NCBI GenBank assembly: GCA_947579665.1
Contig: OX388350.1
Coordinates: 83,347,152 to 83,411,151 of the forward strand
Length of the DNA: 64,000 nucleotides
Source of the DNA: Sympetrum striolatum
Taxonomy: Eukaryota > Arthropoda > Insecta > Odonata > Libellulidae
Direction: 5' to 3'
A program made the position numbers and the translations under genes. The notes beneath the pieces are model-generated. The model did not search any database. It saw only the letters and a list, made by a program, of their open reading frames with translations, and was not told the origin of the DNA. Below, one piece after another: positions 37,603-50,300 of the stretch. Each line of letters begins with the position of its first letter. The first letter of the stretch is position 1.

Positions 37603-38352
37603 TTAGTGTTTCCTCAAATGCAGTAATTCATGCTGATTCCTGCTACTCTCAACCTTGAATTTTTTTTCACAAATTCTGCAAGAGAATGGTTCATCAGATA
37701 AATGAGTAGCCATATGTCGAGTGAGGTTTCCCTTGAGATTAAAAGATTTGGAACATTTTTCACATGTAAAGGGCTTTTCCTTGGTGTGAACTCTTTCGTG
37801 ATCCTTAAGATTAAAGTTGCTGCCAAATCTTTTTCCACAATAGCTACATGAATATTTATTACTATGTTGATTTGAATGCGCAATTAACCCGTTCCTAGAA
37901 CCAATATTCTTTCCACAAATACCACAAATAAATAGCTTTTTCTTGCTTCCTTTTTTGTACTTTCTAACATTCATTTTATCTTTCACCAAGCTGTGTCCAA
38001 GCTCATGTTGATACCTCACTGTATCCTGCTTAAATGTTTTGCCACAAACACTACAACTAAACAGCCTATAATCATAATGAATCCTTACATGCCTACCCAA
38101 GGATTGCTTACATTGAAAACTCTTTTTACAAATATCACAAGTAAACCTATTTTTCATTTTAGAAACAGGGGTGTTAAAGTGAGGCCCTTGTTCTGTTACA
38201 TTTACAAAACTTTTTGGTTCCTCTGCAGATACAGATTCTTCCTCTTGCACAACATCATCTCTCAAATCTTTCTCAGATGTCCGTTTGTTGGTGTCCCAGA
38301 TTCTCACCTTGTTCTCTGGAGTATTGTTTGGAAATTCTGTTGATTCATCTGA
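37603..38352 (-). CDS. Terminal exon: six C2H2 zinc fingers
   Basis: The acceptor is TTTTGTTTCAG at 38,353-38,354, and the exon encodes 249 residues and a stop. An acidic region (EEESVSAEEP) precedes six fingers with the C-x2-C-x12-H-x3-H spacing. They begin 'FTCDICKKSF', 'FSCSVCGKTF', 'FICGICGKNI', 'YSCSYCGKRF', 'FTCEKCSKSF' and 'FSCRICEKKF'. Fingers 4-6 have near-canonical linkers (TKEKPF, LSDEPF). A basic lysine-rich spacer between fingers 2 and 3 may serve in nuclear import. No in-frame stops. Confidence 0.95.
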   Translation of the reverse strand, partial: SDESTEFPNNTPENKVRIWDTNKRTSEKDLRDDVVQEEESVSAEEPKSFVNVTEQGPHFNTPVSKMKNRFTCDICKKSFQCKQSLGRHVRIHYDYRLFSCSVCGKTFKQDTVRYQHELGHSLVKDKMNVRKYKKGSKKKLFICGICGKNIGSRNGLIAHSNQHSNKYSCSYCGKRFGSNFNLKDHERVHTKEKPFTCEKCSKSFNLKGNLTRHMATHLSDEPFSCRICEKKFKVESSRNQHELLHLRKH

Positions 38353-41300
38353 CTGAAACAAAAATCATGATCAGTATTAATGCTAAGTTAGTTAAACTGA
38401 AGCAAGGTGAAGCAAATGAACTGAGAAGCTCTCAAGGCTTGTTGAATTTCATTATCTATGAATCAAAGACAACCTTCCATTGCTACAGAAGACTCTGTTA
38501 AAGTTGTTTATTTATGTTGAATTGTTAGAATTTTGCATTGTTGTTTTGCTTATTGGTGCAGTACTAGAGCAGACATATTGAATTAAATAGTAAGTTCGGT
38601 TTTGTGTTCTCAACACGCAAGTCTTCATGTTTATTTCCATCCGAATTCTTCCATGTCTTAAGAGGAGTAATTAACGCAATTTAAAAAGACGACTACAATA
38701 GGTTATGGGCCTAGTTCTCTTGAGTATTACATACGTTTACATGAAGTGAACTGTGATTACGTAAAGGAATTCGTGTCCGTTGGTGTTTGTGACATATCGC
38801 AAATAAAACTGGAATTTGTGAAGCACATAAAACCGCTATCTGGAGAAGCGGATTGGCCAATTTGAAAACGAAAGATATGCGATCTGCTAGACTACCATTA
38901 GAAGCTATCGACTACAAATTGGTAAAGCCTGAATCAATTGATGCGTCAGTAGCTACAAATAACCAGATCAAGGAAAAGTGTGATTTCTACCGGAAGACCT
39001 ACAGCTATGCCAAAACAATGATTATAAGCACACATGCTGTGTATCAGAAAATCATGGACAAGGAAACTGAACATGAGACTTGGGAAGCATTGAAGCAGCA
39101 ATTCGAGGCAACATCTCAGGACCAGTTATTCAAGATTTGTACCAACTTCTTTCAATTCAGATGGACTTCAGGATATGATGGATCCACCCACATTACCAAG
39201 TTGAAATCTCTTTGGAATGAGCTGAACAGTGGACTAAAAACTAATGATAAACCAGAGCTACCGGATTTAATGCTGGTATGCAACACCTTAAATATTTTGC
39301 CTAACAAGTTTGAGGTATTCCATTCAAGCTGGATGTTGTTAACAAAAGATGAATCTAGAACTTTGAGGACTTGACAACTCAGCTTTGCATGTTTGAGAGA
39401 AATCTCAGGAAGCCGGCGGATAATGGAAACACAACTCAAGGGGCACTTGAGGCAAAATCCTCTTCATCAAGAGCTCATCAAAAGAGACAGGACCATCACT
39501 CAAATCAGTCTCATCAACCAAGCCAACAGAGCAATCAGTCCCGGAATATCTGTAACTACTGTAAAGGAAAGGGGCACTGGGTAAAAAGATGCATAAATGG
39601 ATTGCAGATGGACGACCACCCAAAAAGAAGGCCAACACAGAAGGTAACTCAGTTGATACCAATATTGCATTACTCTCTGACATCATAGAAGTTACTGTTG
39701 CTGAACCAAATGTCAAAGACTGATGGTTTTACAATGGAGCCACAAAACATATCACAAAGTGTAAAGATTATTTTGTGACTTATGAAAGTTTCGAGAAACC
39801 ATGCAAAGTAAAATGCATTGGTGCACAAACAGTGTTGGTGCTTGGCAGTGGAACTATAAAAGCTGAGTCAACAATCAACAACAGCAAGCAAATAGTGACC
39901 TTGGAAGATGTGTGGTATGTGGCAGATGCCTCGAGAAATTTATTTTCTCTACTAGTAGCCCATGACAAGCAACAAAGAAGTAAATATTCCTCTACGCCAA
40001 CCAAGTGTTATTTAGAAGTGGATGGTAAAGTGGTTATTACCGGTGCACGGCAATTACATGTGACCCTTTTCCTAGCAGATTTTCAACCAGTTACTTCCGT
40101 TCAAGATAATGAGATGGAAGCTGCTTTTGCCAGTAGTTCGACTCTGCAAATGTGCCATGAGCGTTGGGGGAATCAAGACAAGAGGCATGTTAAAGATATG
40201 CTAAAAAGAGAACTGGGCATCAACGCAATGATGGAGAATGAAATCTGTGAACCCTGTACCTACGGAAAGGATCATCAGAAACCATTCGGGATAAGGACGA
40301 AAGCAGAAGCTCCAGATGAACTATTGTCAGCAGATGTCTGTGGTCATTTTGCTCTGTCTCTCTCCAAAAAGAGGTATTTAGTAGTATTCAAGGACAGTTA
40401 CTCCAAGTTCAGATATAGTTACATTGTGAAAGAGAAATCAGAAATGATTAATGTCTTACAGCACATGCCAAAGTGCAGGGTCACTAAGGAGTTCCTAAGT
40501 GATAACGGTGGAGAATTCGACAATGGAGATGTCAGAGAACTTCTTTCCAAGAATGAGACAACCCAACGACTTACAGCACAGTACATACCCAAACAGAATG
40601 GAGCTAGTGAGCTATTTCCGAACCATAGTGGAAATGGCGAGAACCTTCAAGTACTCCAATTTGGATGTCACCTATCCTGAAGCAATTTGGCAGAGCTAGT
40701 CACCACTGCTGTTTATGTCCTAAACAGAACAGGGAAGTCTTCAATAGAGGGTCAAACTCTGTATGAAGTTTGGTTTGGGAAGAATCCAAGAATCAAGCAC
40801 ATGAGAATCATTGGATTTTCCTGCACATACCAGCTGAGAAGAGAAAGAAGATGGACTTCTTGTCCATCTTCTTTCAGTAAAAAGATTCCTCGTGGGATAT
40901 GAGGGTGATGAGCATTACAGAATTTATGTTCCAGACCCCCAAAAAGTAATCCTGTCGAGAGATGTTCAATTTCAAGAAAGGCTTAAAGAATGTGAAGGCT
41001 AAGTCAAGCTACCAATGAAAGATATGGAGCATGAAATTCAAGATCAGATAGAAGAAAGAAAAATAAATGATGAGCCACTGTACGGCAGTGATTCTGAATT
41101 GAAGATTAACACCGAAGAAGATTTGTCACAGACACCAAGAAGAAGTTTGAGAGATCGATCAACCTTGAAGAACCCAAAATATCTTGAAGATTACGTCATG
41201 ATAGTGGAGGAGTATACTAATTAAGTGATGGAGGATCCTGAGACCTTTGAAGAGTGAGGATTCAGTAGAACGGAAGAAAGCCATGGATTGTAAAATTGCC

Positions 41301-44300
41301 TTATTGAAAGAAAATCAAACCTGGACCTTGACAGATCTTCCTCCAGGTGCAAAGGCAATTCCATGTGGGTCTTCCGACTCAAGAGAAAACCTGACGTTGG
41401 TATTGACAAGTACAAAGGAAGACTCGTTGTCCAGGGATTAAGTCAACATCATGGCATTGATTACAGCGAAACTTTCAGTCTAGTGGCAAAGATGGGTACA
41501 ATTCGTTCAATTCTTAGCATCGCAGCTAGTGAAAAGATGCATTTGATACAATTTGATGTATCAACAGCATTTCTGTATGGAGAGCTTGAAGAAACCATAT
41601 TCATGAGACAGCCACAAGGATATGAGGATGGAATCAGCAAGGTGTGCCAACTTAACACATTCAGTGCAGGTGTCACTCATGAGTATGGTTATACACTTAT
41701 AAATGCATTTATTGTACGTAGAAGCATATATCCAGATATCACGATAAATCGGAGGATATTCCTCAGAGAAATTGCTAAGGGACTAATCTAATCGCTAATC
41801 GCTGACAAAACCCTTTATAATAAAGATGGCCTCGCAAAAAAACTTGCCAAAGGAACTGTACTATAAAATGGAAAATAACTGTAAAATAAAATGGAGTAAT
41901 TCTACAAATCTAAACTTTACATTTGACACTCTTAATCCAGATATTATCATATCTGATCGAAAGTATGTTCACAAGAAGATAAATCCCACAGTTACATGTT
42001 CTAGTAGATTTGATGGACCTGGTTCAATATTGGGTCATGCTGAGTTTCCAAGGAATGATGGACATAGTGAAATACACATTGATATATCAGAGAATTGGTA
42101 TTTAAAAATGGATGGGAATAATTTAGAGGATGAAGTTAATTTGTTTACAGTGCAATAGAAAGTTGGTCTTTCACATTCCAAGAATATTTCGTCGATTATG
42201 TATGCATACTATGGGAGTGAGCCTAAATTGGAATTGAGTGAGGATAATATAAATGGTATTCAAAGTATTTTTGGAGTGCACACACAACCCACGGTTACAC
42301 TACGGACGAACATCAATGAAGAGGAAGTTGAGAAAGCGTATAAAGCCGAAACGTTCCCAAATATATGGGTCAATCCAAACCAAGTGGTCCAGAAAAAAAA
42401 TAATTGGTTGCTTGACCATCTCAGAAAAAATTGATACTTGGTGAGTACCTTCATATTAAGAGAGCTCAAAAGTAATTTTAACATATTTTTAATGTTTACT
42501 ATTTGGAAAAAGCGGCCATTTTAGTACTTGGTCGCACGTGGTTTTTCGCGTTTGCAGGTATCTACGATTTCTTATATTATTCAGCAATGGGTTGCCCTAA
42601 GACTTTCAAATAAGCTACATTAAGTTCAGTACACTGGCCTATGAAATAAAACCATAATTACATTGCAAGATGCATTTCTGAAACATTTTTTGACAACTTA
42701 AAATTATTGGTCAAAAATTAACAATATTCAACTTTTGACAGGAGATTTTTCAAAGAAGGAACAATTTCTCAACCTTAATATTTTTTGGACTGTTACACTA
42801 TATAGTGTAGTTAATTTTCGTAAAGTATCAATGTTGGCAAGATTACCATTTACAAAATATTCTCATTTAAAAAATGCATTTTTGAATTTTTTCAAATTTT
42901 CACTTGCAATATCTTGGTTGGGGGACCAGATAAAAATATGAAAATTGTACACATTAAAGGTCTTAATCATATAAAACTTAAGTATTAATTTCAACTTTGA
43001 GATTCAATTGCAACATAGTTTTAAAAAATTGTCAATTTGTGCGTAAAATGTGATATTTTTGCCTTTGCGACTACTGGCTTTTAAATGTAGGCATGGTAAT
43101 TTTATAAATACATCTAATCAAATATAAACCACTTAGGTAGATTAATACCTTTTAAAGGAGGTCTTAAACTTTCGAGAGTGATGCTACACTTTAGATAGAT
43201 GTCATTATTAAGAAAGATGTCGGCGGATGCACGTCGCTATTTCATGCAAATCGGTAGGGGGAGTGGAGGATGGTAGCAATATCAGACAGTCTTACGTGGG
43301 GAATCGCAGATATCAAAAAGGACGTGGAGTAGGGAGCATTTTCCAAAGCATATGGAAAATGGTATGACCACTCGTATTTAAAGGAGCGAAGACTATAGGT
43401 AAGGAGGCATTAAATGCTGGGATAGGCACCCTAACTGATATGGCGAAGGGAATAAATGCTAGGGAAGCACTCCAGGGACATGTCAGTGAGGCTGGACGAA
43501 ATCTGAAAAGGAAAGCAGAAAGAAAAATTTCAATGCTGATGACCGGATCTGGTTTAAAAATCACTTGAAAATCGCAAAAGCATAGAGTTTCTAGAAAACG
43601 ACGGGTGCAGAAAGGTGGTGGTCGCAAGAAAGGTTGTGGTCGCGAGGAAAAGAGGTGTTGTAAAAAGAGAGGGAAATCGTTAAAGAAAAAGGAAAAACAA
43701 AAGATCAAAGGTTAATCTTGCGTATTCTGATATATTCGCCTAGAAAAAATGTGGTGTGTGCATATATAAATGGGGGACCCATTAAAATTGATTATCAGTC
43801 TTTGAAGGGGTTGCTAACAGAGTAGTGATGGCAGCTGTAACCCACAAAGCTCTTGATTTGTTTTCCGAGTCACCAGTACAATTTTCAATCAGAGGAAGGC
43901 GAGAAATTCCATATAAACCAGTAAATTCTGTAGATGGAGCGATGAGGCAGGTTACATAGCAAAGGTTCTCAATCACAAACCGTTGAATTGCAAGATAGAC
44001 AGAATTACAAAGTAAGTAAGGAAAACAAGAGTTACAAAGTAAGGCAAAGGTCACTAAAATCAAAAAAGATGCAACAAGTAAGGTGAAGAGTAAGGGGGGG
44101 TGGGCAATGGGCAGGATGCTAGGAAAGGTGCACAGAAATTAAGGAATGAGGGTTTGCAATATGGGAGAAGGATTAGGAAAGAGAAATTCATTGGCAATAT
44201 TCGACGAGGAGTTCCTCGTGATTTCTAAAGTCTCCAAAGCATTAAGTCTCTCACTTTTGTCACATAGGTGGAGCATTTTCATATCAAATTCACTTGTATG

Positions 44301-47300
44301 CCCTCTTTCAAGCAAATGCTGGCTGAAGTGAGAGGCAGACGGATTGTTATTAATAAGAGCACGTATATGTTCTAGATTAAATGAGGAGAAGTGGTCTGAG
44401 GAGGTTTTCAAGAGTGAGGGAGCCTCTAAGGAAGTGTTAAAGGACTCTGCTGTTGGCAAAGACGTTACCCAGAAGAAGAAGACTGAGAGATCACATGGAA
44501 AGAAAGGAACTAGAAGGAAGAAGAGGGGTCACGTTAAGCGAATCTGCACCGCTGAATTAGGATTGAAGTTTACTATGGAAGTACCTCAGGATGGACCAAT
44601 CACGACTAATATTAACGACTTCAACTTCAAAATCAACAAATAGTTTAAAAAATAGATCATCAACCGAGTGCATTGTAGATTTCCAAGCATTTCGAGGGAA
44701 AAGGAAAGAGTTCATCGTCAGAGAGATTGCAGCTATTGATATAAATCGGAGAAGAGTGTGGGTGCTCAAGTGTCCTGATGATACTTTGTATGATTTAAAA
44801 GATAATGCGTGGGTAGTTAATCATTTCCAGGGATTAGGTAGAGATGTTGGTGACTTGGATTACAATTCTCTAGCTGAAATTGTACGCCATTACATCGGTC
44901 AGTTTGAAGTGATATATAGCTATAATGGCTTAGACCGGAGGGTCTCTCTTACCCCAACTCTCAGACGAAAAATTAGTATGTGCTCTTGCAAACTGTAAAA
45001 AGCTAAAAAGCATACTACAAACTAGTTGAAATTTAGTGAAGAGTCATTACAATGAAATATTTTTATGTAAACCATATAACTGTTGGTGGCTACAGGCTCC
45101 AATTTACAAAAATTAAATGTTTCCCAGACGTTTATACAGTTAATATACCAAGGGATTGCTTAAAATCTGGTGGAAATGATTTATCTTTCTTTATTGTTTT
45201 TGATAAACCTATCGTATGTGACATCAGTTTTATGAACAACTACATTAGTCTATCAGGTGAAGTAGTATTGTTTTCTGGATTTGTAGATGGAACAGGACAA
45301 TACATTGAAAATTTTCTAATAGATGGATGCAGCACTGATAAATATTTCACAATTTGGGTGGATATGTACTCCACAGTGGATAATTATATAAAGGTAAATA
45401 AAAAAAAAGACTTTTGAGCGTGAGATATGTGAAAATGAGGAGAAAGTAGATGTTCAATCAAAAGTGATAACTAGAACTGATTTAAGAGGATGTTGTTACA
45501 CTGACCATTCAAAATCCATAATGTCTTATGTATGTGTTGATACCCAAATAGTCAAACATGTTAACACTATTCAAATTCAATTTCAACTTTTGTGAACTAT
45601 GGAAAACCAGTTCTATCTAAAATAGGAATTGGGTTTTTTCCACACTGTAAAAAATAAAACAGTCAGCTATCACATCAGTGCTCATTATTTGCGTCATGTT
45701 TCCCCAAGGCTAGAATATTAGCAGCTCTTTCATCATCCTGCACTCTCATTATTTACATCCTGTTTCCCAAGGTTATCGGAGTGGTTAACCTTGTTTGACT
45801 GTGACCCCTGTCCTGCACATGCTCTCAAGAAAGCTGCCTCATCTGGAAAGGGGGGAGTGGCTAACCTACATAAAAGGGCGATCATTCCCTTCACATTCAT
45901 CGGTCCTGCTGTATTCATTCTCAGCGTTGGACGTATCTCTTGCTGATCATTCACCATCTCAGCGTTTCATTAACATCACAGTCCTCAGTTCTACTAAATT
46001 CATCCTTAACGATGGCCAAGTCTCGTGTTAGTTAAATGAGTCTCCTGTTGACATGGATGTAGTGACTTTATTTCAACAAACTAGGTTTTTTTTTAATCAG
46101 AATTTTCAAAAGTTTTAATTATTTTTGTTTCTAATTTCAGATTTTTCTGCTAAAAATAAGGGTTGCTGATGAAAACGCTATCATCGATAAGGAGAATTTA
46201 GATCCTAAAGGGCAATTTAAAATTGTCCATTAGGAATTGACAAACACTAAGTATGGTGACTGTCTATTGGCTCAGTTAAGTAATGCTAAGCAAAGGATGA
46301 TTGGGAAAGTATTCAATCCCAAACGATATTCAGTATTCACACAGGAGGAAATTGACAAGTACAATGGTAATATTGCGATGCCTATTTATATGCAATATGC
46401 AGACAAAAAGGTTGCATTGTTTCAATCTAAAATAGGTTTAACCAAAAATTGTTTTCGTGATCTTTTCTATAAAGAAATGTAAGCAAAGAAAATGTAGATT
46501 CTGAATGTTAATCAGAATTAGTGAAAAAATAAAAAGGGGTTAAACTGTTTTATTACATCATGATACCTTCCACAAAAAAATATCCGATCCACCAAGTTTA
46601 TTTTGTAAACTATCTTTTTAGAAGAATTTTTAAAATGTTTAAAAGGAGAAAACAAATATCTATAAAGAGAATTGAACCATTGTTAACAAAAAGAATTGTA
46701 GAAATACCTCAGTGGTGTATCTAGAAATGAATCCTATCCACAAAAGCTATTTCTACAATTCTGTCAAAGACAAATATTAACTGACATTTATTGTTTGGTC
46801 CACGCACTTAGAAAAATAAGAGGATGAGGGAGAGAGGCATATATAAAGGCAATACGTTATCCCACTCAACATCTATCTACTTTAGGAGTGCTATGGAATG
46901 TCAGCTTTCAACCCAAATTCTCTGTTTGAGTGTGCTATACGGGAAACGTTAAGAGTTTATTCGAACGATTGGAAACTTTTGTGGACAAATCTACCAGAAC
47001 CTGTTTTCAATGATCTGAAGACAGAATTCTAGCATATTCACGAAATTGAGTGCTGTCGATGGTACCATCCTATTGGACCAATATTAATTGATGAAGCATA
47101 CACAAATTCATTCAAAAATATTGACTTGTGTACTTACTGTGCTATCATGTGCATGGATTCTTCGGACAAGAATACTTTCCCATCATAAATGCTTCAACCG
47201 TTTTGGTATATGCATATAATTAAGTATGATAATTCCGAATGGGGGAAGAACAATTTCTGTGATGTATGTTATTCAACAATTGTGGATTCAAACACCATGG

Positions 47301-50300
47301 CTGATGGCTGGGTTAAAACAATAATAGATATAAAACTACAAAATCATAAAGATTAGATATCTGAAATGAAGAGTAAGCAGAATTGGTGTACTCGGTGTGT
47401 CACAGGAGCATTATTTGATGTTACTCGAACAAGCTCCAGTTTGAGAAAATGTTAAAATTGTAATAAAATGGATATCAAATAAAGAAAACATACTTATGCC
47501 TAAAAAATTGTCTTTTCATTTGGTTATGGATATTAACTTGGATAGCCATGGAAAGATTTAAAATCAAGTTTTATTAATTATTAAAGCATATTTACAATTA
47601 TTATTTTTTTAATTCTTTTAGTAAATTCAAACTCAAATTATCTTAAAATGGTGAAAGGAGTATAGAGAAATTAATTAACATTGAAATTATTCAGACTAAA
47701 ATTATTTTTAAGAAAATGGTGAAAGGAGTTTAAATATAGAAAATAATTCAATATCAGGCTTTCAATTTTTTGTTAAAAACTTAAACAATTCATTTCATAA
47801 AATTAATATTTGTTAAAAACATAAACAAATTAATTTCATAGCACTCTGGTGATGGTGAATGCTCTCTGGATGGAGGAGGTGTTGGTGTCCTCTTCCTTTT
47901 TCCGCTCATCTGCTCCTCATACCCCCGAATTATTTCCTCTGCCCACTCTTTCACGTCCCGTGATCTGGGGCCTTCATCATCATCCTCCTCCTCATCATCT
48001 TCACAACTACCAATCACCTCCACTTCCACTTTGCTATTAAGAAGAGGCACTTTAGGAGGCTCCGTTGAATTTTTAGAGGTTTTTACCCCTTGCAGCATCC
48101 TCCCTCATACCAGTGACAGTAACGAGCGACTCGAGGGTGATGGGGAATCCTTTGATGATGATCTAATCACCTCAGAAGTCTTCTCTCGTGGTGACTTCCC
48201 CCCTTCTGCAGCAGTAGATGCTCTTGATGTTGTTGCCACATCTCCATCAACTTTTGAATAATCTATTGGAATCAGTGGTGGTGGCAGTGTTGATGGAATC
48301 GGTCTCTTTACTGGTATGAGTGGAGGTGGTTGTTGGGGTGGTGTAGCCACAGCTTTATCTTCTTGCTCCCTCTCCAACACCTCTCTACACCAGCTGCAAA
48401 GTGTAGATGGTGTTGGAAGTGGTGATGTAGCTGCTCAACGTGGTGTTGTTGCTCAGGCTGGTGGTTGTTTTGGTGATGCCATAGCTGCCGCTGGAGGTGG
48501 TGCTGGTTGTGTCGCTCGATGCTCCCTCTCCATCACCTCCCGACAATAATCACGGACCTCCATACTCTTGGCTCAAAAATAACAGTTCCTTCTCACTATG
48601 TTGAAGTTGTTGTTATGTATAACAACTCTGTTGAATTCTGTAGAGCAGATGATTCTTGGATATTTCGTAGCACATTAAGTGCAAGCAAACAAATGAGATC
48701 CTTTAGTATCAAGGATTAAATGCTTCACAATGAGCATGCACACCCCTGCCATGGCGACTCCTTTCAGTTGAAAGACATCTCCTTTGGATTTTGCTTACAC
48801 TATATATAAGACTTATAATAAGGAGAGGAGATATCGCAGCTGCTTACTTAAGAAAGAGGTCACATTGAGGATGATGAAAGGATTTGAGAAGAAGTAAACA
48901 AGCAAGAAGAAAAAGTCTAAGAAGGATGTAATAAATTTTAAAAGATTTTAGAGTGCGCATGTTGGAAAGAGAAGTCTAATAAGGAAGTCATTAATAAGCA
49001 AGACTGGTGAAAATTTAACAAGTCTGTGAAAGGAGTTCAAAGCAGGCCATTAATTACAGGGTGGCCACAGAATGGGATGTTAAAAAATCAAGTACATTTC
49101 AAGGTTTTTCCAGGTCAGGTAGAGGATTTTTCAAGGTCAAAAAAGGTCAACACTAATTTTCTATAATAAAATATCAAGAGACATTAACATTTGCGTTCAT
49201 AACATGGAACACTTACTTGTGGAATATCAGCTTATACAAATTATTGTTTTATTTTCTTCTCAATTTCTTCAGTCAGTCTTGCTAATTATGAAAGATGTTC
49301 AGCCTTTTTCTCTTCTAACTCTCTAATTTCCAGTTTTTTGCATTCTTTTACATTTTCTTCATCTTTGTGTTTCTTATTTTCTTCCCTTGCCCTATTAAGA
49401 GATTCCGAATAAAAACTGCTTTACATGCATGAATGAGTCCAGAAGTTATTTCCAATTTTCTGACCCCACCTGCATGCTCTACAGCAGGGGTTCCCAACCC
49501 CGTGCCCGCGAGCACCACGGCACCCGCGGAACGATTCTTATGTGCCCGCCACTATTCGACCGAGACAGAATTTATTCATCAACATTTATTAAAAATGTGA
49601 ATTGTTTTTATTTATTTGTTAGAGTTTTAATTTTTTTGAGTGCCTAGGTTTATTAAATACGTTCGTATGTTTGCGATATTGTATATATGAGTGGTTCCTT
49701 TGCTCACAGTACTTGTCTATGGACGAGTCAGACTGCACTCCTCACGCCAGCCTGGAACCGCATTGTTGTTATTGTGATTGCTGCCCGATCGGGTCGCGAC
49801 AGTAGCTAGGAGACATCTTCGTCTGACGAAACACGGATTAGGAGTTTTGACATTCCTTCTGAAAGTTTTTAACGGGCTAAAAGCGGGTTTCTTTCAAGAG
49901 CACTTGAAAATCCAACTCAAGAAGACATTGTACGAATCAAGAGAGTTTTTAGGTACAGCTAACAGCAAAAGAAAGTTACCACCCCTGACCCACCCAGAAA
50001 ATCCAAATTTCGGGCCGGCGAGCCTTTCTCTCGAGAAGAAAGGGAGAGAAAAGAAAGATGGAGGAGATGGTCCGTTACGCTAGCTCGGCTCTCGCGTTTG
50101 GATGGAGAATTTTTGTTATTTATATAAAAATCATTTACTACTATCCATTATCTGCCGCAAAATTTGATGTGTTAACGCGTACTATTGTATTTGACGACAA
50201 TCAACTGGAAAATAACTAAAGAAATGAATCGAATTGAATGCAGCAATCACAGTCACTCTCACTTTAATTTTTGATAACAGATTATAAAATCATTTCCAAA

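Larger units (their letters stand above)
41800..49050. other. Endogenous DNA-virus-like (adintovirus/Polinton-type) island
   Basis: Between the two Copia halves is a cluster of virus-like coding remnants: a matrix metalloproteinase, an adintovirus-type minor capsid, the N-terminus of a hexon-type major capsid, several unassigned ORFs, a zinc-ribbon ORF and a proline-rich ORF on the opposite strand. Several ORFs have their own TATA box about 50-60 bp upstream. Minor capsid and hexon side by side, in the same strand, is the arrangement in adintoviruses and Polinton/Maverick elements. No DNA polymerase B, integrase, packaging ATPase or protease of that group was found, nor terminal inverted repeats, so this is a fragment. 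Pol, integrase and TIRs may have been lost with deletion of the Copia RT core. Confidence 0.65.

Noticed and set aside
37993..38501. Plus-strand ORFs of 95-116 codons
   Set aside because: Antisense to the zinc-finger exon; no features of their own.
39152..40004. Minus-strand ORFs of 95-103 codons
   Set aside because: Shadows of the Copia gag-pol reading frames.
41650..41830. Polinton-type terminal inverted repeat at the left edge of the virus-like island
   Set aside because: I searched for an inverted partner near 48.9-55.5 kb by eye and found none.
47790..48563. Selenocysteine or UGA-readthrough gene
   Set aside because: All three UGA codons fit CpG decay of CGA, the locus is in a degraded island, and no SECIS-like structure was recognised; kept only as a remote alternative.
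47849..48719. Plus-strand ORFs opposite the proline-rich frame
   Set aside because: They are Gly/Val/Ser-rich shadows of the minus-strand frame, shorter and without features.
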